Positions 11,166-22,719 of a DNA stretch of 64,000 bases are shown here, piece after piece. The notes beneath the pieces were generated by a model that was not told the origin of the DNA, searched no databases, and saw nothing but the letters and a program-made list of their open reading frames with translations. The DNA is taken from the NCBI GenBank assembly GCA_030035585.1, contig CM057477.1, positions 63,469,447 through 63,533,446 of the forward strand, read 5' to 3'. A program made the position numbers and the translations under genes. The stretch comes from Dugong dugon (Eukaryota; Chordata; Mammalia; Sirenia; Dugongidae). Every line of letters begins with the position of its first letter. The stretch's first letter is position 1.

Positions 11166-11589
11166 CAGAGAGAGAGAGAAAGGGAAAGAGAAAGAAGAGA
11201 GATTTATTTTGAAGTATTGACTCACATGATTGTTCAGGGCTGGAAAGCCCAAAATCTGTAGGTCAGGTAACAGGCTGGAGATCCCAGCTGTTTTGTCTCC
11301 CAAGATCCACAGGTCAGGTGATAGCAAGAGTGAAGAGTATTCTAGCAAGATGTCTATTTATAGTCTAGAGACTGAATATACCCTAGCTAAGACTTCTATT
11401 TTGTTCTTAAGGCCTATAACTGATTGGATGAGGCCCACCCACGTTATGGAGGGTAATTTGCTTTACATAAGGCCAACTGATTTAACCATGCGTAACTGCT
11501 TCGTAACAGCAGCTAGACTAGCGTTTTACTAAACAACTGGGCACCAGAGCCTAGGCAAGTTGACACATAAAATTAACCATCACACCCCT

Positions 11590-11781
11590 ACACACAATTA
11601 CTTATTTAATTACAATGGTATTAGGTGCTGCAAAAGGATTGTATGCTATTGAGAGCCTCTGATGGGGGCTTCGCCTGACCTTGGGGAGTAGGGAGGGACA
11701 GCAGGTGATCAGGTTAGGCTCCTTGAATTTGAGCTGAGATCTCAAGCATGAGTATGAAATAACTTGATGAAGGATGCAGGC
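11590..11781 (+). repeat. Ancient repeat, second part
   Basis: 'acaattacttatttaattac', 'atttgagctgagatctcaag' continue the repeat that starts at 9690. The L1 at 11798 was inserted at its end. Confidence 0.45.
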
Positions 11782-13056
11782 CAAACAATCACATCTTTTG
11801 TGTGTGTGTGTGTGTGCTTTACGTGAAAGTTTACAGAGCAAATTAGTTTCCCATTCAATAATTTATACACAGAATGTTCCGTGACATTGGTTGCAGTCCC
11901 CACAACGTGTCAGCACTCTCTCCATTTCCACCCTGAGTTCCCTGTTTCCATTCCTCTGGTTTTCCTGACCCTTCCTGCTTTCTCATCTTTGCTTTTGGGA
12001 AAATGTTGCCCTTTTGGTCTTGTATGGTTGATTGTTCTAGGAGCACGTTCCCCTTGGGTGTTATTGTTTATTTTATAGGCCTATCTATTATTTGGCTGAA
12101 AGGTGATCTCTGCAAGTGGTTTCAGTTTCAAATTAGAAGGATGACTAAGGACCATAGTTTCAGGGATTCCTCCAGTAAGTCTGGTCTTTTTTATGAATTT
12201 GAATTTGACCCTACATTTTTCTTCCACTTTGTCTGTGGTCCTCTATCGTGGTCCCTGCCAGAGTGGTCAGTAGTCGTAACTGGGCACCATCTAGTTCTTC
12301 TGGTCTCAGTCTAGTGGAGGCTGTGGTTTGTGTGGGCCATTAGTCCTTTGAACTAATTGCTTCCTTGAGTCTTTCACGTTCTTCACTCTCCTTTGCTTCC
12401 GACGGGAAGAGACCAATAGTTCTATCTTAGGTGGCCATTCGCAAGCTTTTAAGACCCCAGACACTAAACACCAAAGTGGGATGTAGAACACTGATTTTAA
12501 TGAGCTAAGTTATGCCAATTGACCTAGATATCCCCTGAAACTATGGTCCCAGTCCTCAAGTCTAGTAACTCAGTCCCACGAGGTGTTTTGTTATGTCTAA
12601 GAAGTTTCTCTAACTGTGTCCTGTGTGCTCCATTGTACATATGACTATACATGCAGCACGTACAAATATGTATGTAGAAATATCCATTAACTTAGTCTAT
12701 ATATGTATGTGGGTATATTCCCATATGCCCTTCCATACCTATTCAGTATGCATATCTACCTATGTATCCACTTATAAATTATTGTTTGTTATTTCTGTTG
12801 TTGCAGGGTTGTATATGTTGTAGTATTTAGTGTAGTTGTATTTTATTCTTGAGTACCTCTCAGTGTCTTTTTTTGCCTTAGTCATGTTGTGCTGACTTCC
12901 CTCATATTGTGTATTGCCTTTCCCTTCACCAAAGATAACACATGTCTACTATCTAGTTAGTAGTTTTCCCTTCCTCCCCCTCCCATTCCTGGTAACCATC
13001 AAAGAATGTTACTTTCTGTGTATAAACCTTTTTTAAAGTTTATTTTATAATAGTGG

Positions 13057-13535
13057 TGGAAGAGGCTGCATAGGTCTGGCTCACTATTATTACTCCCCAT
13101 TGCTAACCCCCGTGTTGTCTCAAGATCTTGTTTTTCCCTCCCATTCCAGTCTCTATAAAAAGTTTAAGATTAACTGATGTTCCTCCTTGGAGGGTGGAAA
13201 ACAAGTAATAATGATCTAGGAATGACAAACTGAACAAAGCACCCATCTTGGAACAAGAAAACCAGGATGTCACCAGATAATCCCCAAGAAAAGATTAACT
13301 CATCTGGGACGTGATCACCTCAAGGGGGAACTAACACAAACTTCTAAGATCCATAATCGTGTCCCTATAAAAGCCTTCAGCCAATCTCCAGTGGAGGAGA
13401 TGGGTTTTTGGAGGAATCTATTCCCTTCTGTCTCCTACCTATCAATATGTAATAAAACTCTTGTTGCTCACCTCACCCTTGCCTCAGGATTGGCTATTGA
13501 GACAGGCTATTCCAATCCACGTTATTGCGGTAACA
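13057..13535 (+). mobile_element. Solo LTR of a class I-like ERV (copy 1)
   Basis: Begins TGGAAGAGGCTGCATAG and ends GCGGTAACA. A 4-bp TSD GTGG (13053-13056, 13536-13539) fits class I (gammaretrovirus-like) integration. Uninterrupted L1 copies at 34167 and 39964 show the empty target in the same 3' UTR position. A second copy of this LTR is at 23689-24201. Confidence 0.85.
13366..13456 (+). promoter_or_regulatory. LTR core promoter and poly(A) signal
   Basis: TATAAAAG at 13366-13373 is followed by AATAAA at 13451-13456, the usual U3/R order. Whether it is active cannot be seen from sequence. Confidence 0.6.
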
Positions 13536-13539
13536 GTGG

Positions 13540-16500
13540 TCTCATACGATATTTGTCCTTTTGTGATTGACTTATTTCACTCAGCATAATGTCATCCAGA
13601 TTCATCCATGTTGTGAGATGTTTCACGGATTCATCATTATTCATTATCGTTGAGTAGTATTCCATTGTGTGTATGTTCCACAGTTTATCCATTCATCCGT
13701 TGGTGGCCATTTACATTGTTTCTATCTTTTTGCTATTGCAAATGCTATTTGCAAGGAACATGGGTGTGAATATGTCTATTGTTGTCATGGCTCTTATTTC
13801 TCTAGGATATATACCTAAGAGTGGGATTGCTGGACTGTATGGTATTTCTATTTCTAGCTTCTTAAGGAAGCCCCATACTGTTTTCCATAGTGGTTGTACA
13901 ATTTTACATTTGCACTAATAAGAGTTCCAATCTCCCTACCACCTCACCCAGCATTTGTTGTTTTCTGGTTTTTGTTTTTGTTTTTTTTAATCAATTTCTT
14001 GCCGGGATGAGATGTTATCTCATTGTAATTTTGATTTGCATCTCTCTACTGGCTAATGATCATGTGTTCGTTAGCCGCCTGAGTGTCTTCTTTGGTAAAA
14101 TGTCTATTTATGTCTTTTGCCATTTTTTAACTCCATTGTTTGTCTTTTTGTCATGAAGGTGTTGAAATTTTCTATAAATTTTAGAGATTAGATCTTTGTT
14201 GAATATGTCATAATCAAAATTTTTTTCCCAGACTGTAGTTTCTCTTTTTATTCTTTGAGAAATGTCCCTTGATGATCATAAGTGTTTAATTTTTAGGAGG
14301 TCCCATTCATCTAGTTTATCTTCTGCTTTTTGTGCATTTTTAGTTATGTTTGGTATTCTATTTAAGCCATATGTTAGGGCCCCTAGTGTTGTTCCTATTT
14401 GTTGTTCCTCAGTCTTTATAATTTTAGGTTTTATATTTAGATCTTTGATCTATTTTGAGTTAGTTTTTATGTATTGTGTGAGGTATGGATCTTATTTCAT
14501 TTTTCTGCAGATAGATATCCTACTTTGCTAGCACCATTTGTTAAATAGACTTTCTCTTCCCCAAATTAATGGACTTTGACACTTTGTTAATGATCAGATA
14601 TCCATAGGTGGATGGATTTACTTCTGGATTCTGAATTCTGTTCCATTGGTTTATGTGTCTGCCATTGTACCACTACCAGGGTGTTTTGACTACAGTGGCT
14701 GTATAGTAGATTCTGAGATCAGGGAGTGAGAGCCCTCCTACTTTGTTTTTCTTTTTCAATAATGCTTTACTTATCTGGGGCCTCTTCCCTTTCCATATAA
14801 AGTTGCTTATTAGTTTTTCCATCTCACCAAAGAACGCTGTTGGAATTTGGATTGGGATTGCATATTTTGTAGATCACTTTAGGTAGTATTGACATTTTCA
14901 CAATGGTAAGTCTTTCTATCCATGAGCATGGAATGTATTTCCGTTTATGTAGGTCTCTTTTGGTTTCTTGCAGTAGCGTCTTATAGTTTTCTTTCTGTAA
15001 GTCTTTTATATCCTTAGTTAGATTAATTCCTAAGTATTTTATCTTTTGGGAGCTATTTTGAGTGATGTTGTTTTCCTGATTTCCTTGTCAGAGTTCTGTT
15101 TATTAGCATAGAGGAATCTGACTGATTTTTGTATGTTGATCTTGTATCCTGCCACTTTGCTGAATCCTCCCATTAGGTCCGGTAGTTTTCTTGTGGAATC
15201 TCTAGGATTTTCTATGTATAGGATCATATTATCTGCAAATAGAGATAGTTTTACTTTTTCCTTACCAGTTTGGATACCCTTTATATCCTTTTCTTGCCTT
15301 GTTGCTCTAGCTACAACTTCCAGTACCGTATTGAATAAAAGTGGTGATAAAGGACATCCTTGTCTGGTTCCCATTCTGAAGGGGAATGCTTTCAGATTCT
15401 CTCCATTGAGGATAATGTTGGTTTTGTATATATGCCCTCAATTATGTTGAGGAATTTCCCTTCTATTCCTATTTTGCAGAGAGTTTTTATTAGGAATGGG
15501 TATTGGATTTTATCAAATGCTTTTTCTGCATCAATTGGGATGATCATGTGATTATTTTCCTTTGTTTTATTTATGTGGTGGATTATGTTGACTGATTTTC
15601 TAATGTTCAATTATCCTTGCATATCTGGCATGAATCCCACTTAGTAATGATTATATATATATATATACTGTTAAATTCTATTGGCTAGGATTTTGTTGAG
15701 AATTTTCATGTCTATATTCATGAGGTATATTTGTCTATAATTTTTTTTTTGATGGTTTCTGCCTGGCTTTGGTATCAAAGTTATGCTGGCTTCATAGAAT
15801 GAATTTGGGAGTATTCCTTCCTTTTCTGTATTCTGGAATAGTTGAGTAGTATTGATGTCAACTTTTCTCTGAATATTTGGTAGAATTCTCCAGTGAAGCT
15901 GTCTGGGCCAGCACTTTTTTGGGGGGGGGGTAGTTTTTTTGTATGATCTCTTCAATTTCTTCTTTTGTTATAGGTCTGTTAAGATTTTCTACCTCAGTTT
16001 GTGTTATTTTAGGTAGATTAGTGTGTTTCTAGAAATTTGTCCATTTCTTCTAGGTTTTCAAATTTGCTGGAGTACAGTTTTTCATATATTCTATTATGAT
16101 CCTTTTTATTTCAGTTGGTTCTGTTGTAATGTCTCTCATATCATTTCTTATTTGAGTTATCTGCATCTTCCCCTTTTCTTTTGTCAATTTGGCCAGTGGT
16201 TTGTCAATTTTATTGATGTTTTCAAAGAACCAACTTCTAGTTTTGTTGATTTTTTTAAATTGTTTTTCTGTTTTCTATTTCATTTTTTTTCTGCTGAAGT
16301 CTTTATTATTTCCTTTCTTCTGGTGGCTATAGGCTTCTTTTTCTGCTCTTTTTCTATTTGTTTGAGTAGTAGGGCTTAGGTATTGATTTTTGCCCTTTCT
16401 TCTTTTTTGACGTGTGCATTTATTGCTATAAATTGACCTCTGAGCACTGCTTTTGTTGTGTCCCAAAGGTTTTGGTATGTTGTGTTTTCATTCTCATTTG

Positions 16501-17290
16501 ATTCTAAGTATTTTTTTATTTCATTTTTAATTTCTTCTATTACTCAGTAGTTTTTAAGCAAGTTGTTATTCAGTTTCCATGTATTTGATTTATATGGCTG
16601 TGATCAGAGCACATGCTTTGTATTATTTCGATATTTTTTAACTTATTGAGGCTTACTTTGTGGCCTAAAATATGATCTTTTCTGGAGAATGATCCATGTG
16701 TATTGGAGAAGAACGTGTATTGTACTGCTGTTGGGTGGTGTGTTCTGCATATGTCTATGAGTTCAAGTTGGTTGATTGTGTTCTTTAGGTCTGCTGTATG
16801 TCTGTTGAGTTTCTTTGTAGTTGTTCTGTCCTCATTGAAAGTGGTATATTCAAGTCTCCTACTATTATTGTGTAATTGTCTATTTCTCTTTTCAATACTG
16901 TTAGAGTTTGTTTTACGTATTTTGGAGCTCTATTGTTGGGCATGTAAATATTTGTTATGGTTTTGACCTCTTGGGGGATTGACCCTTTTATGATTAAGTG
17001 GTACCCTTCCTTGTCTCTTATACTGGATTTTGCCTTAAAGTCTATTTTATCAGAAATTAATATTGCCACTCCTGCTGTTTGTTGGTTACTGTTTGCTTGA
17101 TCTATTTTTTTCATTCTTTGATTTTTAGCTTATTTTTATCTTTGTGTCTAAAGTGTGTCTCTAGAAGGCAACATATTGATGGGTCATGTTTTTTTTAACC
17201 CATTCTGTCACTCTCTTTCTCTTGACTGGTGATTTGTATCAGTGTGATTATAGATAGGTATGAATTTACTGCTGTCATTTTGTTGTGTTT
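13540..17290 (-). pseudogene. Dead L1 ORF2 (endonuclease and reverse transcriptase), copy A
   Basis: ORF2 encodes the endonuclease and reverse transcriptase of L1 retrotransposition. The coding sequence is recognisable but cut into many frames. The endonuclease region lies at about 16785-17290, with 'AGVAILISDKIDF' followed by 'TIIVGDLNIPLS'. The RT core at 15039-15374 shows '[14 protein letters not shown]' and then FADN (15228-15239) where active L1 has FADD, so one catalytic aspartate is replaced. The C-terminal part continues to about 13560. Stops and shifts separate all fragments, so no enzyme is made. Homopolymer runs, for example near 15920, may account for some shifts. Identification is firm; exact ends are approximate. 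Confidence 0.88.
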
Positions 17291-17297
17291 TCTCTCT

Positions 17298-17301
<4 letters not shown>

Positions 17302-17332
<31 letters not shown>
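17302..17332. repeat. (TG)n microsatellite
   Basis: 'tgtgtgtgtgtgtgtgtgtg' within L1 copy A, beside a TC-rich run. Confidence 0.95.
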
Positions 17333-17337
<5 letters not shown>

Positions 17338-17703
17338 TGTTGATGGTTTCTTTGTTCCACTGAGTTTTCTGTATTGTGTTTTCTTTGTTTATCGGTTTTC
17401 TTTCCATTTTCTTCATCGTTGCTGATTTTTTTGTTTACTGAGTCATTATGATTTTCTTCTTTTTTATTTTGGTGAGTAGGTTTATTAATTTTCTTTATGG
17501 TTACCCTGAAAGTTACTTTTATCTTCCTAATTTTAAAACAGTCTATTATATCTTGATATCGCCTTGACTTCCTCTCCGTATGGAAGTTCTGTAACTACAC
17601 CATTTAATCCTCCTTTTTGTTTTGAAGTTGTCATCATTTACAGATTGACATCTCTGATTCCCTGTTTTCAGTCTTGTAGCTTTATTTCAAACAATCACAT
17701 CTT

Positions 17704-18312
17704 ACCTCCAATGCTGCTAGCCCCCTCTTTTCTATTCTTTGCCAAATAAAATATTTTCACCATTGCTTTGTTGCTAGGAAAACTTGTCCAGTGCATCCCC
17801 TTGCAACAGCCCCAGTTCCCCATTCTTATAAGTCTAGTCAAGATGTCCAAAGTGCCTTGCTAATGTCATCCTTTTCTGGGAGTTTTACATGGAGAATTCT
17901 CTAGATGTATTAAGATACCATCTTGTTCTTTGCAGCATATCTGCTAAACATCTGAATAGTCTTCATACAACATGGATATGTCAACTCACATATTTTCTCC
18001 ATCATAGTATTCACGTTCAACTCCATCACTCTACCCTTACCATACAAAGCCATCATGTTGAGAAGCAAATAAAAGAAAAATATTTTTCCTGCATCATTAA
18101 TTGCTCCATTTTTAAGCAAACACAATTTTCCTTTTTGGCTTTGAAACAGCTACTATGGCTGCCAGCTGGTACTCCCAGGGACTTTAGGAGCATTAATCAC
18201 CAGAATAAGCTTTGTTCTTTTTAAGGAAAATAAGACTATGTTAAAGGCACACTCAGTTATTTTTCCCATGGTTAGAATCAGCACAAAGTTTGGTGATTAA
18301 TTTCATATATAC
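17704..18312. other. Unassigned non-coding stretch
   Basis: Follows the L1 TSD and is AT-rich. A 111-residue plus-strand frame (17889-18224) has no recognisable domain and a counter-frame on the other strand. Confidence 0.3.
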
Positions 18313-18313
18313 C

Positions 18314-18637
18314 TTGTTGTTGTTTTTAGCACTGCCTAGTTGGCCCCTACTCATGGCAACACCACGCACAACAGAACAAAACACTGCCCAATTCTGCTCC
18401 ATCCCTATGATCGGTTGAAGATTGGACTATTTTGATCCATAAAGTTTTTGTTGGCTGATTTTTGAAAGTATATCACAGGTCTTTCTTCCTAGTGCATCTT
18501 AGTCTGGAAGCTCCTCTGAAACTTGTTCAGCATCGTAGCAATACGCACGCCTCCACTGACATTGTCAAGGAATCAAACCTGGTCTCCCACATGGAAGGCA
18601 AGAATTCTACCACAGACCCACCTGTACCTACCAGTGA
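18314..18637 (-). mobile_element. AfroSINE, tRNA-Gly-derived subtype
   Basis: Reverse copy starting 'ttgttgttgtttttagcact'. Its right part carries the tRNA-Gly-like head ('gaatcaaacctggtctccca', 'ggcaagaattctaccacaga'), the complement of the head at 1082. It preserves the middle section that the 1082 copy has lost. Confidence 0.82.
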
Positions 18638-18899
18638 TAATTATTATTATTTTTTCAGTTAATATAATTTTAATAAATTTTTATTGAAATATAAGTAAAC
18701 TATAATTTAGATATTTAGGCAAAATCTATTTTCTGAGCTACAAAGTCATATATCCAGTTACCTACTGACATCTCCCCTTGAATATCTCATGGGCACCTCA
18801 AGATAATCATGTCCAAAACTGAATTTTTGATCTTTCTCCTCAAACCTGCTCTTCCACGAATCTTCCCCTATTAATAAATATTATTATTATCCATTTATT

Positions 18900-19190
18900 G
18901 CATTTCTGGACTCTGGAAGGCATTTACGCATGCTGTTCTCCCTGCTTAGAATGCACTTCTCACCACTCTGCACCTGACTGGCTTCTATCTACCTTTCAGA
19001 TTTCAATTGAAATGTCACTTCTTCAAAGAGACCTCTGTGACCCCTCTCAAATCTAAATTATATTCTCTCAGGTACCTACCATTACTCCTTCATAGCACTG
19101 TGGCAGTTTTCAATTACATATTTGGTGATTATTTGTGCAATGTGTGGCTTCCCAGCTAGTGTGTAAGTGTGAAGACACAGGAGTCCTAAC
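18900..19190 (+). repeat. L2 LINE 3' fragment
   Basis: 'gctgttctccctgcttagaa', 'ttgaaatgtcacttcttcaa', 'ttcatagcactgtggcagtt' in L2 order. Confidence 0.65.
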
Positions 19191-19213
19191 TCTTTCCATC
19201 AGTGCCCAGCAGG

Positions 19214-19430
19214 AAAGAAAAAAAAAAAACTGTTGCCAGCAAGTCGATTCCAACTCATAGTGGCCCCATGTGTTACAGAGTAGATCCACTCCATAAGGTT
19301 TTCTTAGCTGTAATCTTTACAGAAGCAGATTGCCAGGCCTTTCTTCTGTGGCCCTGCTGGGCAGGTTGTAACCTCCAACCTTTAGGTTAGTAGCTGATCA
19401 TAAATCACTTGCATCACCCTGGGGACCCTT
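19214..19430 (-). mobile_element. AfroSINE
   Basis: Reverse copy with an A-rich left edge. TSDs GTGCCCAGCAGG at 19202-19213 and 19431-19442 are identical over 12 bases. Its 5' end reads 'catcaccctggggaccct'. Confidence 0.9.
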
Positions 19431-19811
19431 GTGCCCAGCAGGGTGCCTGCTACAGTGGACGAATGAGTGAGTTGTTTATATTAGTGCTTCCCAAAACAAG
19501 TTCTACAGTAATTGTTCTCCTGGACAATAGTATCTGTTTATTGACACAAGAGTTCTGTGGTCAAACCACTTTGATAAATAACCAAGTTAAACATATTTCT
19601 GCACTGCAGGATTTCTCAGATTTGTTAAGAACACTATAAATACAGAACCCAAAGTGGGAAATAAATGTGATGTTTCTCAAACAAGTTGAATTACAGAGCC
19701 CGTATTTCATAGTGTCTTTCAAGATGTGTTTTATGGGCCATATTAGGGGAAGTTCTTGTGAAGAGCAGTTATTTAGCATTTAAGTTTATTAATGATAAAC
19801 ACTTAAAATAT

Positions 19812-20015
19812 ATGGTGGCTAAATGGTTAAAGCTTTCCACTGCTAACTGAAAGGTCAGCAGTTCCAACTCAGAGCTACTCCATGGGAGAGAAAAGATCTA
19901 GCAATCTTCTCCTGTAAAGATTTATAGCCTAGAAAACCCTATGGGGCAGACTTACTCTGTCACATAGGGTTGCTATAAGTCGTAATCGACTTGATGGCAC
20001 ACAACAACAACAACA
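19812..20015 (+). mobile_element. AfroSINE
   Basis: 'ggtggctaaatggttaaagc' to 'cttgatggcacacaacaaca'. The CAACAACAACAA tail is of the type shared with RTE 3' ends. Confidence 0.87.
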
Positions 20016-20027
20016 AGCTTTTTATAA

Positions 20028-20168
20028 GCATTGTTTCATTTGCTTTTCACAATATCCCTAGATGTTATGTAACTTATGGAATATCAACAGCTTGTAGGAG
20101 GAGAAGTGGGGATTTAAATCTGGTCATTTTGACTATAAAGGCTGAGCTCTTAGTTGTAAAACAACACA
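20028..20168 (+). repeat. MIR
   Basis: 'gtttcatttgcttttcacaa', 'gtaggaggagaagtgggga' and 'gggatttaaatctggtcat' follow MIR order. Confidence 0.55.
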
Positions 20169-20194
20169 GACTGAAAAATATCCTCCAGAGGACC

Positions 20195-21123
20195 ATGGTC
20201 TCAGGGAACATCTAGCTCAATTGGCATAACACAGTTTATAAAGACAGTGTTCTACATTCTACCTTGGTGAGTAGCATCTGGGGTCTTAAAAGCCTGTGAG
20301 TGGCCATCTAAGATACTCCATTGGTCTCATCCCTTCAGGAGCAAGGGAGAGTGAAAAGAACAGGATGCAAGGAAAAGATTAGTCCCAAGGACTAATGGAC
20401 CACAGCGTCCAAGGCCTCCACCAGACCGAGTCCAGTACAGCTAGATGGTGCCCGGCTACGACCACTGACTGCTCTGACCGGGATCACAACAGAGGGTCCT
20501 GGACAGAGATGGAGAAGGATGTAGAACAAAATTCTAACACACAAAAAAAGACCAGATTTACTGGCCTGAAAGAGACTGGAGAAACCCCGAGAGTCTGGCC
20601 CCCAGACCCCTTCTAGCTCAGTGGTGAAGTCACTTCCGAGGTTCACCATTCAGCCGGGGAGTGGACAGCCCCATAAAACCAAACGGGACTAATGAGGCAC
20701 AGCAGTCCAGGGACAAAGGCTAGAAGGGAGGAGGGGACAGGAAAGCTGGTGACAGGGAACTCAAGGTTGAGTAAGGACAGTGTTGACATGTAGTGGGGTT
20801 GTTAACCATTGTGACAGGGCAATATGTGTACTAACTGTTTAATGAGAAACTATTTTGTTCTGTAAACCTTCATCTAAAGTGAGAATAGCAGCACAACTGG
20901 AAGAACATAATCAAAGTCACTGAACTGTGCATGTAGAAATTTTTGAAATGGACGGTGTATCTTTGGCTATGTGTATTTTCACACAAAGAAAAAAATGTCA
21001 AGAAGGGAAAAGGTTGACATGTCGTGGGGTTGTTAACCAATGTCATAAAACAATATGTGTACTGACTGTTTAATGAGAAACTATTTGTTCTGTAAACCTT
21101 CACCTGAAGTACAGTTAAGAAAA
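20195..21123 (+). mobile_element. L1 3' UTR copy with duplicated tail
   Basis: 5'-truncated afrotherian L1, 3' UTR only: 'gaccatggtctcagggaaca', 'tccagtacagctagatggtg', 'gttgacatgtagtggggttg'. After the tail 'aaaccttcatctaaagt' (about 20880) comes a 120-bp middle segment. A second copy of the tail follows (about 21005-21118). The same arrangement occurs at 33009-33430. Flanks 20175-20189 and 21127-21140 look like a diverged TSD. Confidence 0.8.
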
Positions 21124-21140
21124 TATATATGCCCTCCAGA

Positions 21141-21600
21141 AAAACGGTCGGTAACCAAAGCTTATTAGTGGTTACCGGGGGCGGAAGGGAGGGAGGAAGA
21201 GAGAGTCTTAGCTTGGGGGGCACTGAGTTTCTGTTAATGGTGGTAGAATAATTTGGAAGAAGATAGGGGTGATGGTTGTACAACATGAAGAATGTAACCA
21301 ATGTCACTGAATCATTCATGTAAAAAGGCTGAACTGCCTGAAAGGGTGGATAGGAAGCCTAGTGGGCAGTGGGTCTATGTTAATCGGGGAGGAACAATTC
21401 AGAAAAGGAAAGTGAGAATGGTTGCACAACTCAAAGACTGTAATCAATGTCACAAAATTGGACATGCAGAAATTGTTGAATTGATGCATGTTCTGCTGTG
21501 TATATTTTCAACAACAATAATAAATTATTAAAAAATGTTGCACTGGCAAATGTTTTGTTATATATATTTTTACCACAATAAAAAACTTTTTCAAGGCAAA
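21141..21600 (+). repeat. Old L1 3' UTR pieces
   Basis: 'agtggttaccgggggcggaa' and 'gggtgatggttgtacaacat' come from an older L1 3' UTR. From about 21323 to 21540 lies a second L1 tail type ('gaaattgttgaattgatgca'), also seen at 24220-24340 and 61290. It seems to have been inserted into the first. Confidence 0.6.
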
Positions 21601-21739
21601 AACAAAAATCCTCTGGGATCTTCCACATTATCTACACATGCAATCTCCTGACTTGGACACAGCTGCAGCTCCACATGCGATACAGTAGCATGTCTGGTAT
21701 GAAAACTCTTTATATTATTGTTATTTCTCTTTTCATGTG

Positions 21740-22522
21740 TGTAGTAGTTTCCTATTGCTGCATAACAAATTACCACAAAGCTAGCCGCTTAAAACAACAC
21801 CCATTTATTAGCTCACAGTCCTTTAAGTCAGAAGTCTGGAGGGCTTGGCTGGGTTCTCTGCTCAGGGTCTTATATGGCTGATATCAAGGTGTTGGCCCAG
21901 CTACATTCCTTCCTGGAGGCTCTGGAGAACATTTCCCTTCCAAGCTCATTCAGGTGGTTGGCAGTTACAGTCCCTTGTAGTTGCAGGACTGAGGCCTACG
22001 TTTCCTCCCTGGCTGTTAGCCAGAGGCCACCCGCAGTTCCTAGCGGCCACCCGTATTCCTTGCCACATAGCCTCCTCCATCTTCATTGGAGAATCTTCCT
22101 CATGCTGAATCTTTCTCAGATTTCCTAAATCTCTGACTTCCCTTGTCTCTGACCACTAGAGCCAGACTTAAAGGGCTCATGTGATTAGGCCAGGTCCACC
22201 CAGACAATCTTCCTATGTTAAGGTCAACTGATTAGGAAGAAAAAACCATTGTCATCAAGCTGATTGTGACTCATAGCAACCCTATAGCACAAGATAGAAC
22301 TGTCCCATAGGATTTCCAAGGCTGTAATCTTCATGGAAGTAGACTGTTACACCTTTCTCCTACGGGGTGGCTGGTGGGTTTGAACCACTGACCTTTTGGT
22401 TAGCAACTGAACACTTAGCCACCGCACCACCAGGGCTCCTTAAGGTTAACTGACCTTAACTGCATCTGCAAAATTCCCTCACATCAGTACCTAGATTAGT
22501 GTTTAATTGAATAACTGGGACA
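21740..22522 (-). mobile_element. LTR, MaLR/ERVL-like, with SINE
   Basis: Plus-strand left end TGTAGTAGTTTCCTATTGCTG is the complement of a typical MaLR-type 3' end. The right end is AACTGGGACA. Flanks ATGTG (21735-21739) and AGGTG (22523-22527) match at four of five. An AfroSINE is inside. Confidence 0.6.
22232..22439 (-). mobile_element. AfroSINE nested in LTR
   Basis: Full reverse copy. TSDs TTAAGGTCAACTGA (22218-22231) and TTAAGGTTAACTGA (22440-22453) differ at one of 14 bases. Confidence 0.9.
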
Positions 22523-22589
22523 AGGTGCGTATACACCAGGAGTTGGAGATATTTAGAGCTAATTTGAATTCTGCCTTCCACCAAACATG

Positions 22590-22715
22590 CAATCTTTCTT
22601 TACTAGATTGTAAGCCAGCCAAAGACAGAGACCATGTTTTTTATCTCTTTGTATCTTTCGTGTCAGTACTTAGGACATGGAACACACTCAGTGGATATTT
22701 CTTCTTGGTCATCAC
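22590..22715 (+). repeat. L2 3' terminal fragment
   Basis: 'tactagattgtaagccagcc', 'gacagagaccatgttttt', 'ggacatggaacacactcagt' follow the L2 3' end order. Confidence 0.5.
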
Positions 22716-22719
22716 CACC

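Larger units (their letters stand above)
10605..11584 (-). mobile_element. Solo LTR, ERV-L (MLT2-like), with nested insertions
   Basis: On the minus strand it begins TGTGATGGTTAATTTTATG and ends CTAAGACA. Between them lie 'ggcctataactgattggatg' (read on plus) and an AATAAA on the minus strand near 11208. A perfect 5-bp TSD CCCCT lies at 10600-10604 and 11585-11589. The extra length comes from an RTE fragment, an AfroSINE and a TA microsatellite inside. Confidence 0.8.
11798..17687 (-). mobile_element. L1 LINE, long 5'-truncated copy (copy A)
   Basis: Perfect 16-bp TSDs CAAACAATCACATCTT at 11782-11797 and 17688-17703 define the insertion. Read on the minus strand it holds the sequence just upstream of ORF2, ORF2 (about 17290 down to 13540) and a 3' UTR of about 1.25 kb (13540 to 11798). 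A class I-like solo LTR (13057-13535) later entered the 3' UTR. The left end has a (TG)n run in place of a clean poly(T). ORF1 and the promoter are absent. Confidence 0.9.

Noticed and set aside
10932-11348. Frames with long Tyr-Ile repeats on both strands
   Set aside because: Translations of the (TA)n microsatellite.
20870-21319. 149-residue minus-strand frame
   Set aside because: Runs antisense through two L1 3' UTR pieces.
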